DNA of 64,000 nt from an uncultured Eubacteriales bacterium (GTDB lineage: Bacteria; Bacillota; Clostridia; Oscillospirales; Acutalibacteraceae). Below, in pieces: positions 7,303 to 15,895 of the stretch. The notes beneath the pieces are model-generated. The model ran no database searches. It was not told the DNA's origin and saw only the letters and a list, made by a program, of their open reading frames with translations. A program made the position numbers and the translations under genes. Location: contig CAJUDG010000011.1 in the NCBI GenBank assembly GCA_910584745.1, positions 62,001-126,000 on the forward strand, in the 5' to 3' direction. Numbering within the stretch: the first letter of the stretch is position 1; every line of letters begins with the position of its first letter.

Positions 7303-8712
7303 TTAGCCTTCAATATGCCACTGCACGCCATCAGGCGTATCCTTTAACACCACGTGCCTGGCCGCCAGCTCGTCGCGTATAGCGTCCGCCGCCGCCCAAT
7401 CCTTTGCCTTGCGTGCTTCGGCGCGCTTTGCTATCAGCTCCTCTATCTCCGCTGCCAGCCCCGCGTCCACCGGCTGTGCGCTCTCCGCGCCCTTACCGGC
7501 CAGCAGGTCCAGCCCCAGCACCCGGTCAAAGTCCCCCGCAAGCCAGCGCTTGGTCGCGTCGGTAAGGTCCGACTTGAGCATGTCGTACAGCACCGTCAGC
7601 GCCTGGGATGTGTTCAGGTCGTTCCCAAGGGCCTCCTTGAACCGCTCTATATAGGGCTCCGCTGCCCCCATGTCCGGCTCCCCGTCCTTAGAGAGGGCCG
7701 TCACCCGGGCCGTCAGCTTCTGGTACGCCTGGGCGGCGTTATCCAGGCTCTCAAAGCTAAAGGTCAGGGGCTTTCTGTAGTGAGACTGCAAATTAAAGAG
7801 CCTGTATACCAGCGGGTCATAGCCCTTCTCCTCAAGAAGCGACACCGTCAGCTTCGCGCCCTTTGACTTGCTTATCTTGCCCCCCGCGTCGTTCAGGTGC
7901 AGCACATGGAACCAGTGCCCGCACCAGGGATGGCCTAAATAGGCCTCGCTCTGGGCTATCTCGTTGGTGTGATGGGGGAAGGCGTTGTCTATGCCCCCGC
8001 AGTGCAGGTCCAGGTGCTCTCCCAGCTCCCGCACACTGATGGCCGAGCACTCGATGTGCCAGCCGGGATAGCCAAGGCCCCAGGGACTGTCCCATTTGAG
8101 CTCCTGGTCCTCGAACTTGGACTTTGTGAACCAGAGCACGAAGTCCGTCTTATTGCGCTTATTGCCGTCCTCCTCAACGCTGTCCCGCACGCCCACAGCC
8201 AGGTCCTCGGCGCTCTGATTGCCGAAGACGTAGTAGCGTTCCAGCTTAGACGTGTCGAAGTACACGTTGCCGCCGGCGGTATAGGCATAGCCCTTCGTGA
8301 GCAGCGCCTGCACCATCCCGATAAAGTCGTCTATGCGGGTGGTAGCGGGCACCACCGTGTCGGGCTTTTTGATGTTGAGCTTCGCGCAGTCCTCAAAGAA
8401 GGCCTTGGTGTACATATCCGCCAGCTCCAGGACGGATTTATGCTCTCTTTTCGCGCCCTTTAGCATCTTGTCCTCGCCGGTGTCCGCGTCAGAGGTCAGG
8501 TGTCCAACGTCGGTGATGTTCATCACCCGGTCCACCCTGTATCCCTCATAGCCCAGGGCCTTTTCCAGCACGTCCTCCATGATATATGAGCGCAGGTTGC
8601 CGATATGTGCCCGGCCATAGACCGTGGGGCCGCAGGTGTACATCTTCACCACGCCGGGCTCATGGGTGGCAAGCTCCTCCTTCTTCATGGTAAGGGTATT
8701 CGTCAGCTTCAT
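7303..8712 (-). CDS. cysS: Cysteine--tRNA ligase
   Basis: 469 residues, normal for CysRS. Class I signatures are the Zn-binding Cys in YTCGPT (Cys27), HIGN (residues 36-39) and KISKSKG near residue 270. Further zinc ligands are in WHIECSA and HHTNEIAQSEA. The enzyme charges tRNA-Cys. It is directly downstream of cysE (4-nt gap), so cysteine synthesis and charging share an operon, a frequent Firmicute arrangement. RBS AAAGGA precedes the ATG. Confidence 0.96.
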   Translation of the reverse strand: MKLTNTLTMKKEELATHEPGVVKMYTCGPTVYGRAHIGNLRSYIMEDVLEKALGYEGYRVDRVMNITDVGHLTSDADTGEDKMLKGAKREHKSVLELADMYTKAFFEDCAKLNIKKPDTVVPATTRIDDFIGMVQALLTKGYAYTAGGNVYFDTSKLERYYVFGNQSAEDLAVGVRDSVEEDGNKRNKTDFVLWFTKSKFEDQELKWDSPWGLGYPGWHIECSAISVRELGEHLDLHCGGIDNAFPHHTNEIAQSEAYLGHPWCGHWFHVLHLNDAGGKISKSKGAKLTVSLLEEKGYDPLVYRLFNLQSHYRKPLTFSFESLDNAAQAYQKLTARVTALSKDGEPDMGAAEPYIERFKEALGNDLNTSQALTVLYDMLKSDLTDATKRWLAGDFDRVLGLDLLAGKGAESAQPVDAGLAAEIEELIAKRAEARKAKDWAAADAIRDELAARHVVLKDTPDGVQWHIEG

Positions 8713-8716
8713 ACTT

Positions 8717-9376
8717 TTACTGTCCTTTCAGCTCGTTGACTTTCTTCTCAAGTCGTTCCAATTCTCCCCGTAGCTTACATATCTCCATTGACACCGGGTC
8801 GGCCACGTGTATCTGGTCCAGGGTCCTGCTGGGTTGGGCCGTCTCCTGGGGCACCTTCTCGCCGTTTATGCGCACCACTCTCGCCGGCACGCCCACGGCC
8901 GTGGCCCCGGCGGGCACGGCGTCCAGCACCACGGCCCCCGCCGCCACACGGGCGTTGTCCCCAACGGTGAAGGGGCCCAGGACCTTGGCTCCCGCCCCTA
9001 TGAGCACGTTATTGCCAAGGGTTGGGTGGCGCTTGCCCTGGTCCTTGCCGGTGCCGCCCAGGGTCACGTTCTGGTAAAGGGTGCAGTTGTCCCCTATCTC
9101 GGTGGTCTCCCCTATCACCACGCCCATGCCGTGATCGATAAAGAGCCCCCGGCCTATCTTTGCCCCCGGGTGTATCTCTATGCCGGTCCTCCGGCGCGCG
9201 CTCTGGGATATGGCCCGGGCTATGAACTTCATGCCGTGGCGCTGGAACCATGAGGCCCTTCTATAGGCCCTGACGGCCTTGAAGCCCGAGTACAGAAAGT
9301 ACACCTCTAAGCGGGACCGGGCCGCCGGGTCCCGCTCCATCACCGCGTCTATATCTTCCTTGAGCCTTCTGAACAA
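8717..9376 (-). CDS. cysE: Serine O-acetyltransferase
   Basis: About 219 residues. I choose the TTG at 9376 because GAGGTGAG sits 5 nt upstream and the protein then begins [18 protein letters not shown], as in short Firmicute CysE proteins; a GTG at 9385 is the alternative. A left-handed beta-helix hexapeptide domain follows ([44 protein letters not shown]). It makes O-acetylserine for cysteine synthesis. The gene lies between a P-loop kinase-like gene and cysS. Confidence 0.92.
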   Translation of the reverse strand: MFRRLKEDIDAVMERDPAARSRLEVYFLYSGFKAVRAYRRASWFQRHGMKFIARAISQSARRRTGIEIHPGAKIGRGLFIDHGMGVVIGETTEIGDNCTLYQNVTLGGTGKDQGKRHPTLGNNVLIGAGAKVLGPFTVGDNARVAAGAVVLDAVPAGATAVGVPARVVRINGEKVPQETAQPSRTLDQIHVADPVSMEICKLRGELERLEKKVNELKGQ

Positions 9377-9398
9377 AGCTCTCACCTCGAAATCAATT

Positions 9399-9923
9399 TT
9401 ACGGATACAGCGCGGCCCGCACCTTCTCGAAGATCTCCTCATATGAGACCCGCTCAAAATCCTCCGAGTCAACGGGGATCAGCGCGTCCCCGAACAGGAA
9501 CTCCCTGTTCTGCCGGGTGGCCTCGCAAAAAAGCTCAAAAGGCACGTCCGGCCGGGTGGGGGCGGGGTCCTCGCTGTTGCGGCGGGTGTACCGCTCATAG
9601 GCCGTATCGGGCTCGCAGTCAAAGTGCACGTTGACCGTCTTGCAGCCGTGGGTCTCTGTCAGCTCCTTGAGCCAGTCCACCTGCTTCACGCTGAAGATAT
9701 AGTCCGCGATAAAATCGCAGCCCATATGCTCCTCTAACTCAAACAGGAACAGCTGATAGGCCAGCTCCCCGCCCTTGGCGGCCTCTGGGCTAAGCTCCTT
9801 CACCCTGCGAAGGAGCCGGTCGTAGTTCACCACCGGCAGCTTCAAACGCTCTCCAAGCCATTTGGCGAAGGTGGACTTGCCTGCCCCGCACATGCCCGAT
9901 ACCATTATCATCGTGCCCGCCAT
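9399..9923 (-). CDS. P-loop ATPase, small-kinase-like
   Basis: 174 residues. A Walker A motif, [10 protein letters not shown], lies at residues 9-18, and later basic residues (YERYTRRN) could form a lid. The size and layout are like AAA_33 or nucleoside/aminoglycoside-type kinases, but no substrate signature is visible. It is followed by cysE and preceded by prs, all on the minus strand, without clear functional linkage. Confidence 0.75.
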   Translation of the reverse strand: MAGTMIMVSGMCGAGKSTFAKWLGERLKLPVVNYDRLLRRVKELSPEAAKGGELAYQLFLFELEEHMGCDFIADYIFSVKQVDWLKELTETHGCKTVNVHFDCEPDTAYERYTRRNSEDPAPTRPDVPFELFCEATRQNREFLFGDALIPVDSEDFERVSYEEIFEKVRAALYP

Positions 9924-9960
9924 ATCCTATCACCATCCTATTCCCAAGAACGTCCCCGGG

Positions 9961-11142
9961 TTACTGAAACTCCAGCTGCTCGTGCTGGGACTTTTTATAC
10001 TCCTCCCGCCGCTTCTCCAAAAGGGCCACCATCTTGGCGTGGGGGTCGATGAGCTGGCTGGTGGAGATGTCGTGGTTCAATGCCGACACATAGTAGGAGA
10101 TGTATTTAGACACGTCCACCTCATAGAACCAGGGCCGGTTTTTCAGCTCCTCGGTGCGGTATGTAAGGTTCGTGCCGAACACGCCGTCCAGCACCCCCGC
10201 CTGATAGGCCTTGTCGAAGGCCTCAAGGCCCTTTACGAAGATGGCGAAGGTGGCAAAGCAGAAGAACCGTTTTGCCCCGCGCTCCTTCACGTTATAGGCG
10301 ATGTCCAGCATGGACTCGCCGGAGGAGATGATGTCGTCGGCCACGAACACGTCCTTGCCCCGCACGTCGGAGCCCAGGTACTCGTGGGCGACTATTGGGT
10401 TGCGGCCGTCCACCACCCGGGAATAGTCCCGGCGCTTATAGAACATGCCCATCTCCACGCCCATTACAGAGGCATAGAACATGTTACGGTCCAGGGCCCC
10501 CTCGTCCGGGCTTATGACCATGAACTCGTCCCGGTCTATCACCATGTCAGGGAAGCTTCTGAGCATCTTTTTCAGCACCTGGTACGAGGGCCGCAGGTTG
10601 TCAAAGCCCATCAGCGGCACGGCGTTCTGGACCCTGGGGTCGTGGGCGTCGAAGGTCACCACGTTCTCCACGCCCATGCTCTGCAGCTCCTGCAGAGCGA
10701 AGGCGCAGTCAAGGGATTCCCGATAGTTCCTTCTGTGCTGCCTGCCGCCGTAGAGCACGGGCATTATCACGTTCAGCCTGTGGGCCTTGCCGCTGGCGGC
10801 CTGGATTATGCGCTTGAGGTTCTGGAAGTGGTCGTCCGGGGACATGTGGTTCTCCATGCCGAAATAGGGGTAGGTGGGGCTGTAGTTGCCCACGTCCACC
10901 ACGATGTACAGGTCGTACCCTCTGACGGTCTGCTCGATGATGCCCTTGGCGTCGCCGGAGCCGAAGCGGGGACAGCTGCACCGAAGCCGGAAGCTGTCCA
11001 CGTCCATGCCCGCGTCCCTGGCCCAGCGGACCAGGTGCGCGTCGATCTTCTCTCCCAGCTCCTCCGCGCCCTCAAGGGCGATTATCCCCAGAGGGGCCAC
11101 GCGGTTCTCAAGGCTGAACAGTGATTGGGGTCTCTCTTCCAT
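9961..11142 (-). CDS. prs: Ribose-phosphate pyrophosphokinase (long form)
   Basis: 393 residues, some 75 longer than classical PRPP synthetases. The PRPP loop is FVADDIISSGESMLDIAY (near residue 275). A flexible-loop region, YGGRQHRRNYRESLDCA, and the paired N-terminal domain are recognisable. It should convert ribose 5-phosphate and ATP to PRPP. The extra length is at the N-terminus and around the C-terminal YEVDVSKYISYYVSALNHD segment. I have seen similar long forms in Clostridia, but the assignment to Prs rather than a PRTase relative is by motif only. The RBS is GGGAAGG. Confidence 0.82.
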   Translation of the reverse strand: MEERPQSLFSLENRVAPLGIIALEGAEELGEKIDAHLVRWARDAGMDVDSFRLRCSCPRFGSGDAKGIIEQTVRGYDLYIVVDVGNYSPTYPYFGMENHMSPDDHFQNLKRIIQAASGKAHRLNVIMPVLYGGRQHRRNYRESLDCAFALQELQSMGVENVVTFDAHDPRVQNAVPLMGFDNLRPSYQVLKKMLRSFPDMVIDRDEFMVISPDEGALDRNMFYASVMGVEMGMFYKRRDYSRVVDGRNPIVAHEYLGSDVRGKDVFVADDIISSGESMLDIAYNVKERGAKRFFCFATFAIFVKGLEAFDKAYQAGVLDGVFGTNLTYRTEELKNRPWFYEVDVSKYISYYVSALNHDISTSQLIDPHAKMVALLEKRREEYKKSQHEQLEFQ

Positions 11143-11213
11143 AAATTTGCCTTCCCTTTCTGCGGGGCGGTCTTTTGGCCCGCGCCCGCCTCAACATTGT
11201 TTCCTCGGTGCCT

Positions 11214-11243
11214 ATTATATCATATACCGGCTATTCCTGCCAA
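11214..11243 (-). promoter_or_regulatory. prs promoter
   Basis: Minus-strand TTGGCA (11243-11238), an 18-nt spacer and TATAAT (11219-11214), about 70 nt upstream of the prs start. Confidence 0.6.
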
Positions 11244-11294
11244 TCCACTTTTAAGAAACATGGCCGGATTTTGAAATATTATTCCAAAACTGAT

Positions 11295-11335
11295 AAGGCC
11301 GCCGCAAAAATGTTGAAACTTTTACGGCGGTCTTT
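11295..11335 (-). terminator. Probable terminator after the GH42 gene
   Basis: AAGGCCGCCG (11295-11304) can pair with CGGCGG(TCTT) at 11325-11334. An inner AAAA/TTTT pairing helps close the 20-nt interval. The minus-strand T-run after the stem is weak. Confidence 0.5.
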
Positions 11336-11342
11336 CCAGGTT

Positions 11343-13388
11343 TTATTTCATGCTTTTGGCTATAGTCACAGAATCATACCCGCGAAGCTCCGCTTTTGCC
11401 GCAGGCTGGCCGGTGGCAAGGTCAATATAGCCCTCGGGCAGGTCCACGGTCTTGGGCTCGCCGGTGAAGTTTTGCAGGAACACAAAGCGCTCTGAATCGG
11501 TCTCCCTAAGGCAGGCCTCCACCCCGAAGGGCGCGTCGTCGGGCAGGGCCCGCTTGCAGTCAAGGGCGGATATGAGGGTCCGGAGGAAGTCGGAGTAGAA
11601 GTCCACCCCGGCCCTTGCGGCCACATAGTACGCCTGGCCCCCGCCGTACTCGCTGACGGTAAGGGCGGGCCGGCCCTTATAGAAGTCGCTGCCATAGGTG
11701 CCGATGACCTTGGCCTCCTCGGCGTGTATCAGCTCGCAGAGCTCGGTGACCCTATAGCTCTTGCCGTCCCCGGTGACGATGGAGTTCTCCTCCCCGTCCC
11801 AGAGGCCGTCTATCTCCTCGTTCCATATGCCGTAGAGCTCGCGGAGCCCTCCCCCGGGCCAGCCGCCCAGGTGGCACAGGTCGTTCTCGTTCACAAGGCC
11901 GGTATGGTAGGTGCCCACCAATGTCCCGCCGGCCTTCACAAAGGCCTTAAGCTTCTCCTCAAAGCCCGCACGGAGCATGTAGAGCATTGGGGCCAGCACC
12001 AGCTTGTACTTCGAGATATCGCTCTCCTCATCCACAATGTCCACCGGCACGCCCATCTGCCAGAGGGCCCTGTACTGGTCCCTGACGGCCTCGGCGTAGT
12101 GTATGCCGCAGTTGCGGGGGCCCTGGGCGTTGTCCAGCGCCCAGCGGTTCTCCGTGTCGAAGACGATGGCCACGTCGGGCCTTACCTCGCTGTTATATAG
12201 GGCCTTGTCCAGGAGCTCAAGGCGCTCTCCCACCTCCTGGACGTCCCTGAAGGCCCGGGTGTCGCCGTGGCCCACGTGGTCCACCACGGCCCCGTGGAAC
12301 TTCTCGCTGGAGCCCCGGCTCTTTCTGAACTGGAAATACTGCACGGAGTTGGAGCCGTGGCCCACGGCCGACATGCTGGCCGCAAGCTGCATCCCCGGGC
12401 GCTTCAGCCGGGAGACCGGCTGCCAGTTGGTGGCGCTGGGGCAGGACTCCATCAGCAGGAATGGCTTTTGCTTTATGGAGCGCATAACGTCGTGCCAGAG
12501 GGCATGGTTCTGGGCCTCCTCCACGTCGCCCTTGGCATTGCCCACCCAGACAGGGTAGGAGTCCCAGGAGACCACGTCCAGGATATCCTTCCACTTGAAG
12601 TAGTTATAGAAGTAGAAGTCGTACATCAGGTTGGCCGTCACGGGGATAGAGGGGTCCGCGGCCTTTACGGCGTCCTTTTCCATCTGGATGAAGCTGCCCA
12701 CCTGGTCGGTGACAAAGCGCTTCCAGTCGATGCACAGGCCGTGGATGGGGTCGCCGCCCCACATGGTCCTTGGGGATGGGGGATTTATCTCGTCAAAGCT
12801 GTTATAGGTCTGGGCCCAGAAGTCGGTCCAATACTGCTTGTTAAGGGCGCTGATATCGCCGTACTTATTCTTCAGCCACTCCCTGAAAGCCTCCTTGCAC
12901 AGCTCACAGCGGCACTCGCCGCCGTACTCGTTGGACAGGTGCCAGAGTATCACCCCGGGGTGCTTCGCAAAGCGCTGTGCAAGAGCCGTGTTCATGGCCT
13001 TGACCTTCTCCCGGTATACGGGGGAGGTATAGCAGTGGTTGTGGCGCTTGCCGGACTCCTCCCGCTTGCCGGAGCTGTCCACACGGCGTATCTCCGGGTA
13101 CTTCTCGCTCATCCACCGGGGCTTCGCCCCAGAGGGGGTGGCGAGGACCGTATAGATGCCGTTCTCGTAGAGGTCGTTGATGACCTTCTCAAGCCAGTCG
13201 AACTCATACCGGCCCTCCTCGGGCTCCAGCTTGGCCCAGGCAAAGATGGCCACGGACACGCAGTTGATGTGCGCGGCCTTCATCAGCTCGATATCCTTTT
13301 TAAGGATATCCGGCCGGTCCAGCCACTGGTCCGGGTTGTAGTCGCCGCCGTGGAGCAGGTGGGGGTATTTGGGTGTGATAGAAGACAT
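11343..13388 (-). CDS. Beta-galactosidase, GH42
   Basis: 681 residues, typical of GH42. The TIM barrel starts with GGDYNPDQW. The acid/base is Glu154 in WHLSNEYGG and the nucleophile is probably Glu314 in LLMESCPSATNW. The zinc cluster Cys (Cys119, Cys159, Cys161, Cys164) are present. A trimerisation-like domain and a small beta domain follow. There is no signal peptide, so it works on imported oligosaccharides. The enzyme removes terminal beta-galactose from plant or milk-type glycans. It is monocistronic, with RBS AAAGGGG. Confidence 0.94.
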   Translation of the reverse strand: MSSITPKYPHLLHGGDYNPDQWLDRPDILKKDIELMKAAHINCVSVAIFAWAKLEPEEGRYEFDWLEKVINDLYENGIYTVLATPSGAKPRWMSEKYPEIRRVDSSGKREESGKRHNHCYTSPVYREKVKAMNTALAQRFAKHPGVILWHLSNEYGGECRCELCKEAFREWLKNKYGDISALNKQYWTDFWAQTYNSFDEINPPSPRTMWGGDPIHGLCIDWKRFVTDQVGSFIQMEKDAVKAADPSIPVTANLMYDFYFYNYFKWKDILDVVSWDSYPVWVGNAKGDVEEAQNHALWHDVMRSIKQKPFLLMESCPSATNWQPVSRLKRPGMQLAASMSAVGHGSNSVQYFQFRKSRGSSEKFHGAVVDHVGHGDTRAFRDVQEVGERLELLDKALYNSEVRPDVAIVFDTENRWALDNAQGPRNCGIHYAEAVRDQYRALWQMGVPVDIVDEESDISKYKLVLAPMLYMLRAGFEEKLKAFVKAGGTLVGTYHTGLVNENDLCHLGGWPGGGLRELYGIWNEEIDGLWDGEENSIVTGDGKSYRVTELCELIHAEEAKVIGTYGSDFYKGRPALTVSEYGGGQAYYVAARAGVDFYSDFLRTLISALDCKRALPDDAPFGVEACLRETDSERFVFLQNFTGEPKTVDLPEGYIDLATGQPAAKAELRGYDSVTIAKSMK

Positions 13389-13422
13389 GGTATTGCCCCT
13401 TTCAGATTATAAAATTATAGGA

Positions 13423-14205
13423 TCATTTCCTATATGTGACCGTTATTGACTTTGAAAGCCCGCGCCCCGCGTGGTACATCAGCCAGCCCAGGAGCCTCTT
13501 GCCCGGGGTCAGCGGTATCCCCGGCGCGTACCTCATGCCCCGATACCTGGGCCAGAAATCGTCGTCCTCGGTTGGGTAGTCCGTTTTTACGCTTGTCAGC
13601 GCCTGGAACAGGTTGAAGGGTATGAGCACGCCCGCCTTTGGCACGTGCATTTTCCCGGAGCTCACGTCCTGATAGAACCTTTCGGCTATTTTATGGGTCT
13701 TTCGCAGGTCCTTTTCCGTGGGCCTATAGTCGTTCCAGCTATAGGCCGCCACGGGCAGCTGATAACACCTGTTGAACCCCCAGCCCCCAAGGGTGGCCGC
13801 GAGGGCCTTTGTGGTGCTGCGGGCCATAACTCCCCCGGTGGTGCTTATTATGAGAGCTTTCTTTGTGAAGTATCTGGGCCGGTGGAGCATGAACGCCATA
13901 TGGTCGGTGAAGTTCTTTAGGATACCGGGCAGGTGTCCCTGGAAGCAGGGCACGGAAAATATCACGCCGTCGCTCTGCTCTATCAGGTCCATGACCGGCT
14001 GGACGGCTCCATTATGCGGGCAGGCCTTATGCCCCAGGCGGAAGCAGCCGCTGCACCCGGTGCAGAAGGGCAGACCCATATCCGCAAGGTGCACCTCTGT
14101 AAAGTCAATGGACTTGTCAAGGCCCGCCAGATATTCCCTGGCCCTCTCTGTCAGGAGCCAGGTGTTGCCCCTATGGGGTCCGCCGTTTATGATAAGGATT
14201 TTTAT
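13423..14205 (-). CDS. Flavodoxin family NAD(P)H-dependent oxidoreductase (apparent ATA start)
   Basis: The open frame with homology begins (I)KILIINGGPHRGNTWLLTE, the classical flavodoxin-fold phosphate loop, so the start should be at 14205-14203. That codon is ATA. There is no in-frame ATG, GTG or TTG between it and the in-frame TGA further upstream, and a GGAG lies 10 nt before it. The first conventional codon downstream (GTG 14094) would remove the FMN-binding loop. The rest includes FCTGCSGCFRLGHKACPHNG (four Cys), FSVPCFQGHLPG and ISTTGGV. The full product would be 260 residues. Either a rare start codon is used or the start has been mutated. Its own TTGACT/TATAAT promoter is just upstream. 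Confidence 0.8.
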   Translation of the reverse strand: MKILIINGGPHRGNTWLLTERAREYLAGLDKSIDFTEVHLADMGLPFCTGCSGCFRLGHKACPHNGAVQPVMDLIEQSDGVIFSVPCFQGHLPGILKNFTDHMAFMLHRPRYFTKKALIISTTGGVMARSTTKALAATLGGWGFNRCYQLPVAAYSWNDYRPTEKDLRKTHKIAERFYQDVSSGKMHVPKAGVLIPFNLFQALTSVKTDYPTEDDDFWPRYRGMRYAPGIPLTPGKRLLGWLMYHAGRGLSKSITVTYRK

Positions 14206-14241
14206 AGCTCTGATACTCCTATCGCCTTGAAATTTTATTTC

Positions 14242-14269
14242 ATTATATCACCTTTCCACTGAAAGTCAA
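14242..14269 (-). promoter_or_regulatory. Promoter of the flavodoxin-like gene
   Basis: Minus-strand TTGACT (14269-14264), a 16-nt spacer and TATAAT (14247-14242). A start point near 14235 leaves only about 30 nt of leader before the ATA codon, which limits where translation can begin. Confidence 0.6.
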
Positions 14270-14315
14270 TAAGCCGCCCGGACAAAACCAAACTTTATTT
14301 GACAGGCTGGGGGTA

Positions 14316-14344
14316 TTGACATAATTTTTTATATTATGTATGAT
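14316..14344 (+). promoter_or_regulatory. Promoter of the GyrI-like/transglutaminase pair
   Basis: TTGACA (14316-14321), a 17-nt spacer and TATGAT (14339-14344), about 40 nt before the first ATG. Confidence 0.65.
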
Positions 14345-14385
14345 GGAACTGCCAAGCTTGGATATCATAATAAAGGGAGTTTACT

Positions 14386-14868
14386 ATGGAATACAAAATT
14401 GTGAATAAGCCCGCCTTCTCGGTAATAGGCAGACAGGGCTCCACGGAGGACGGCGAGGGCTTTATCGCCCGGCTCTGGCAGGAGGCAAACGAGAATTTCC
14501 CAGAGGTGGCGGCGCTGGCCAAGAGAGGCCCGGAGGGCTCTTTCGCCGGGTTCTGGGGGCTCATGTCCGACGAGGGCATGAACTTTATGCCCTGGGAGGA
14601 CGGCTTCACCCGGGGGCTCTATCTTGCGGGGGTGGAGGTCGAGGACTCCGCAAAGGCCCCGGAGGGCTGGGTGAAATGGGATGCGCCCGCCCGGGAGTAT
14701 ATGGTTGCCCCGGCGGGGCCGGAGGCCTTCGGGCAGGCGGTGGAATACATCCAGGAGCAGGGCTGGACCCTCTCGGGGGCGGTCTATGACTTCACCGACC
14801 CCGACTCCGGGGAATCAAGCCAGTATTTTCCCATTGACAAAACGACCAGAAATGAGGTATCATTATGA
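14386..14868 (+). CDS. GyrI-like small-molecule-binding domain protein
   Basis: 160 residues forming a stand-alone AraC-effector-binding/GyrI-like domain. It begins EYKIVNKPAFSVIGRQ, has the central GFWGLMSDEGMNFMPWEDG segment, and ends with a WTLSGAVYDFTDPDSGESSQYFPI strand typical of the family. There is no DNA-binding domain. Such proteins bind amphipathic or drug-like ligands and some hydrolyse them (cyclopropanoid hydrolase activity is known for a few). The stop overlaps the next start by 4 nt (ATGA), so it is coupled to the transglutaminase-like gene. RBS AAGGGAG. Confidence 0.85.
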   Translation: MEYKIVNKPAFSVIGRQGSTEDGEGFIARLWQEANENFPEVAALAKRGPEGSFAGFWGLMSDEGMNFMPWEDGFTRGLYLAGVEVEDSAKAPEGWVKWDAPAREYMVAPAGPEAFGQAVEYIQEQGWTLSGAVYDFTDPDSGESSQYFPIDKTTRNEVSL

Positions 14869-15761
14869 CAGAGGAGATGCGCAGACACTACCTTGAGTTC
14901 GGCCCCTTCACCTATCCGGGGCTTTACGCGGACTACTTTAAGTCCCTTCCGGACGATCCCTCTGAGCTTGGGCACCTGATATCCCACCAGATAATCCACC
15001 GGGTGACCCTTCGGGAGGGCAACAAAAACGCCAACTTCGACCTGCGCTATGGGGATATGGAGCGCTGGCCCTGGTACCGCTCGGAGTGTCAGGACGACAT
15101 CTACCTCACCGCTCCGGCCATAGCCGCCGGGCTCTTCAGGCTGGACGGCCGGGGATTCGTGCCCGACCGGGCCGTGGAGCACAAGCTGGTGCTGACCTGC
15201 CGGTTCGTGTCGGTGCTGGTAACGTCCATCTATAAGGCAAAGGGCGTGCCCTGCCGCAGCCGTGCGGGCTTCGCACCCTACTTCAGCGAAAACAGCATGG
15301 ACCACTGGATAAATGAGCTCTGGCTGGAGGATGAAAACCGCTGGCTCACCTTCGACGCGGACGGCTTCTATGAGGGCTTTCCCATGCCGGTGACCCAGTA
15401 CGACATGAGGCCCGGGGAGTTCGACTGGGCCGCCAAAGCCTGGCTCGATATCAGAGACGGCAAAACGGACGGTTCACAGTTTGTCTATGCCGACGGCCTT
15501 GGGACCTGCGGTCTCAGCTCGGTAGGGCGGTATCTTGTGTACGATTTCCACGCGCTTATGAATCACGAGATATCCTACGTCTTCCAGCCCAGGTTCATGG
15601 AGCCGCTGCTCTTTAGGGGCGAGGTCCTGCCCGATGAGGACATGGCGCTTCTCGACAGGCTGGCTCAGCCCCTTATGGAGCCGGACGAAAACTTTGACAA
15701 ACTTCTCCATATTTGGAACACGGAGAGAAAGCTGCGGGACCTCTCAAGCCCGCTGGTATAG
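14865..15761 (+). CDS. Transglutaminase-like domain protein
   Basis: 298 residues. A Cys-His-Asp set fits the transglutaminase/protease-like core: Cys112 in LTCRFVSVLVTSIYKAKGVPCRSRAGFAP, His147 in DHWINELW and Asp164 or Asp166 in WLTFDADG. There is no signal peptide or membrane segment. A hydrolase or peptidase role in the cytosol is likely, but the substrate is unknown. It is cotranscribed with the GyrI-like gene, a pairing that suggests ligand binding or processing in one pathway (inference). It ends before the promoter of the HtrA gene. Confidence 0.75.
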   Translation: MTEEMRRHYLEFGPFTYPGLYADYFKSLPDDPSELGHLISHQIIHRVTLREGNKNANFDLRYGDMERWPWYRSECQDDIYLTAPAIAAGLFRLDGRGFVPDRAVEHKLVLTCRFVSVLVTSIYKAKGVPCRSRAGFAPYFSENSMDHWINELWLEDENRWLTFDADGFYEGFPMPVTQYDMRPGEFDWAAKAWLDIRDGKTDGSQFVYADGLGTCGLSSVGRYLVYDFHALMNHEISYVFQPRFMEPLLFRGEVLPDEDMALLDRLAQPLMEPDENFDKLLHIWNTERKLRDLSSPLV

Positions 15762-15895
15762 GCGAAAAAATTTCGTAACAGTTTTTTCAGCTGCTTCTCC
15801 TCAAGACTTCACACAGTTTTCACAATCATAGGGCATAATATAGCCACAACAAGGGAACAACACCCCAATGAAACCTCGAAAGGAGCGGCTATTTT

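Noticed and set aside
9862..11124. Long open frame on the plus strand (420 codons) over prs
   Set aside because: It is antisense to prs, rich in Val/Leu/Ala/His as expected from the complement of GC-rich coding DNA, has no RBS and no recognisable domain.
12267..13412. Long open frame on the plus strand over the GH42 gene
   Set aside because: Antisense shadow of a well-supported beta-galactosidase, with typical GC-skewed composition and no start signal.
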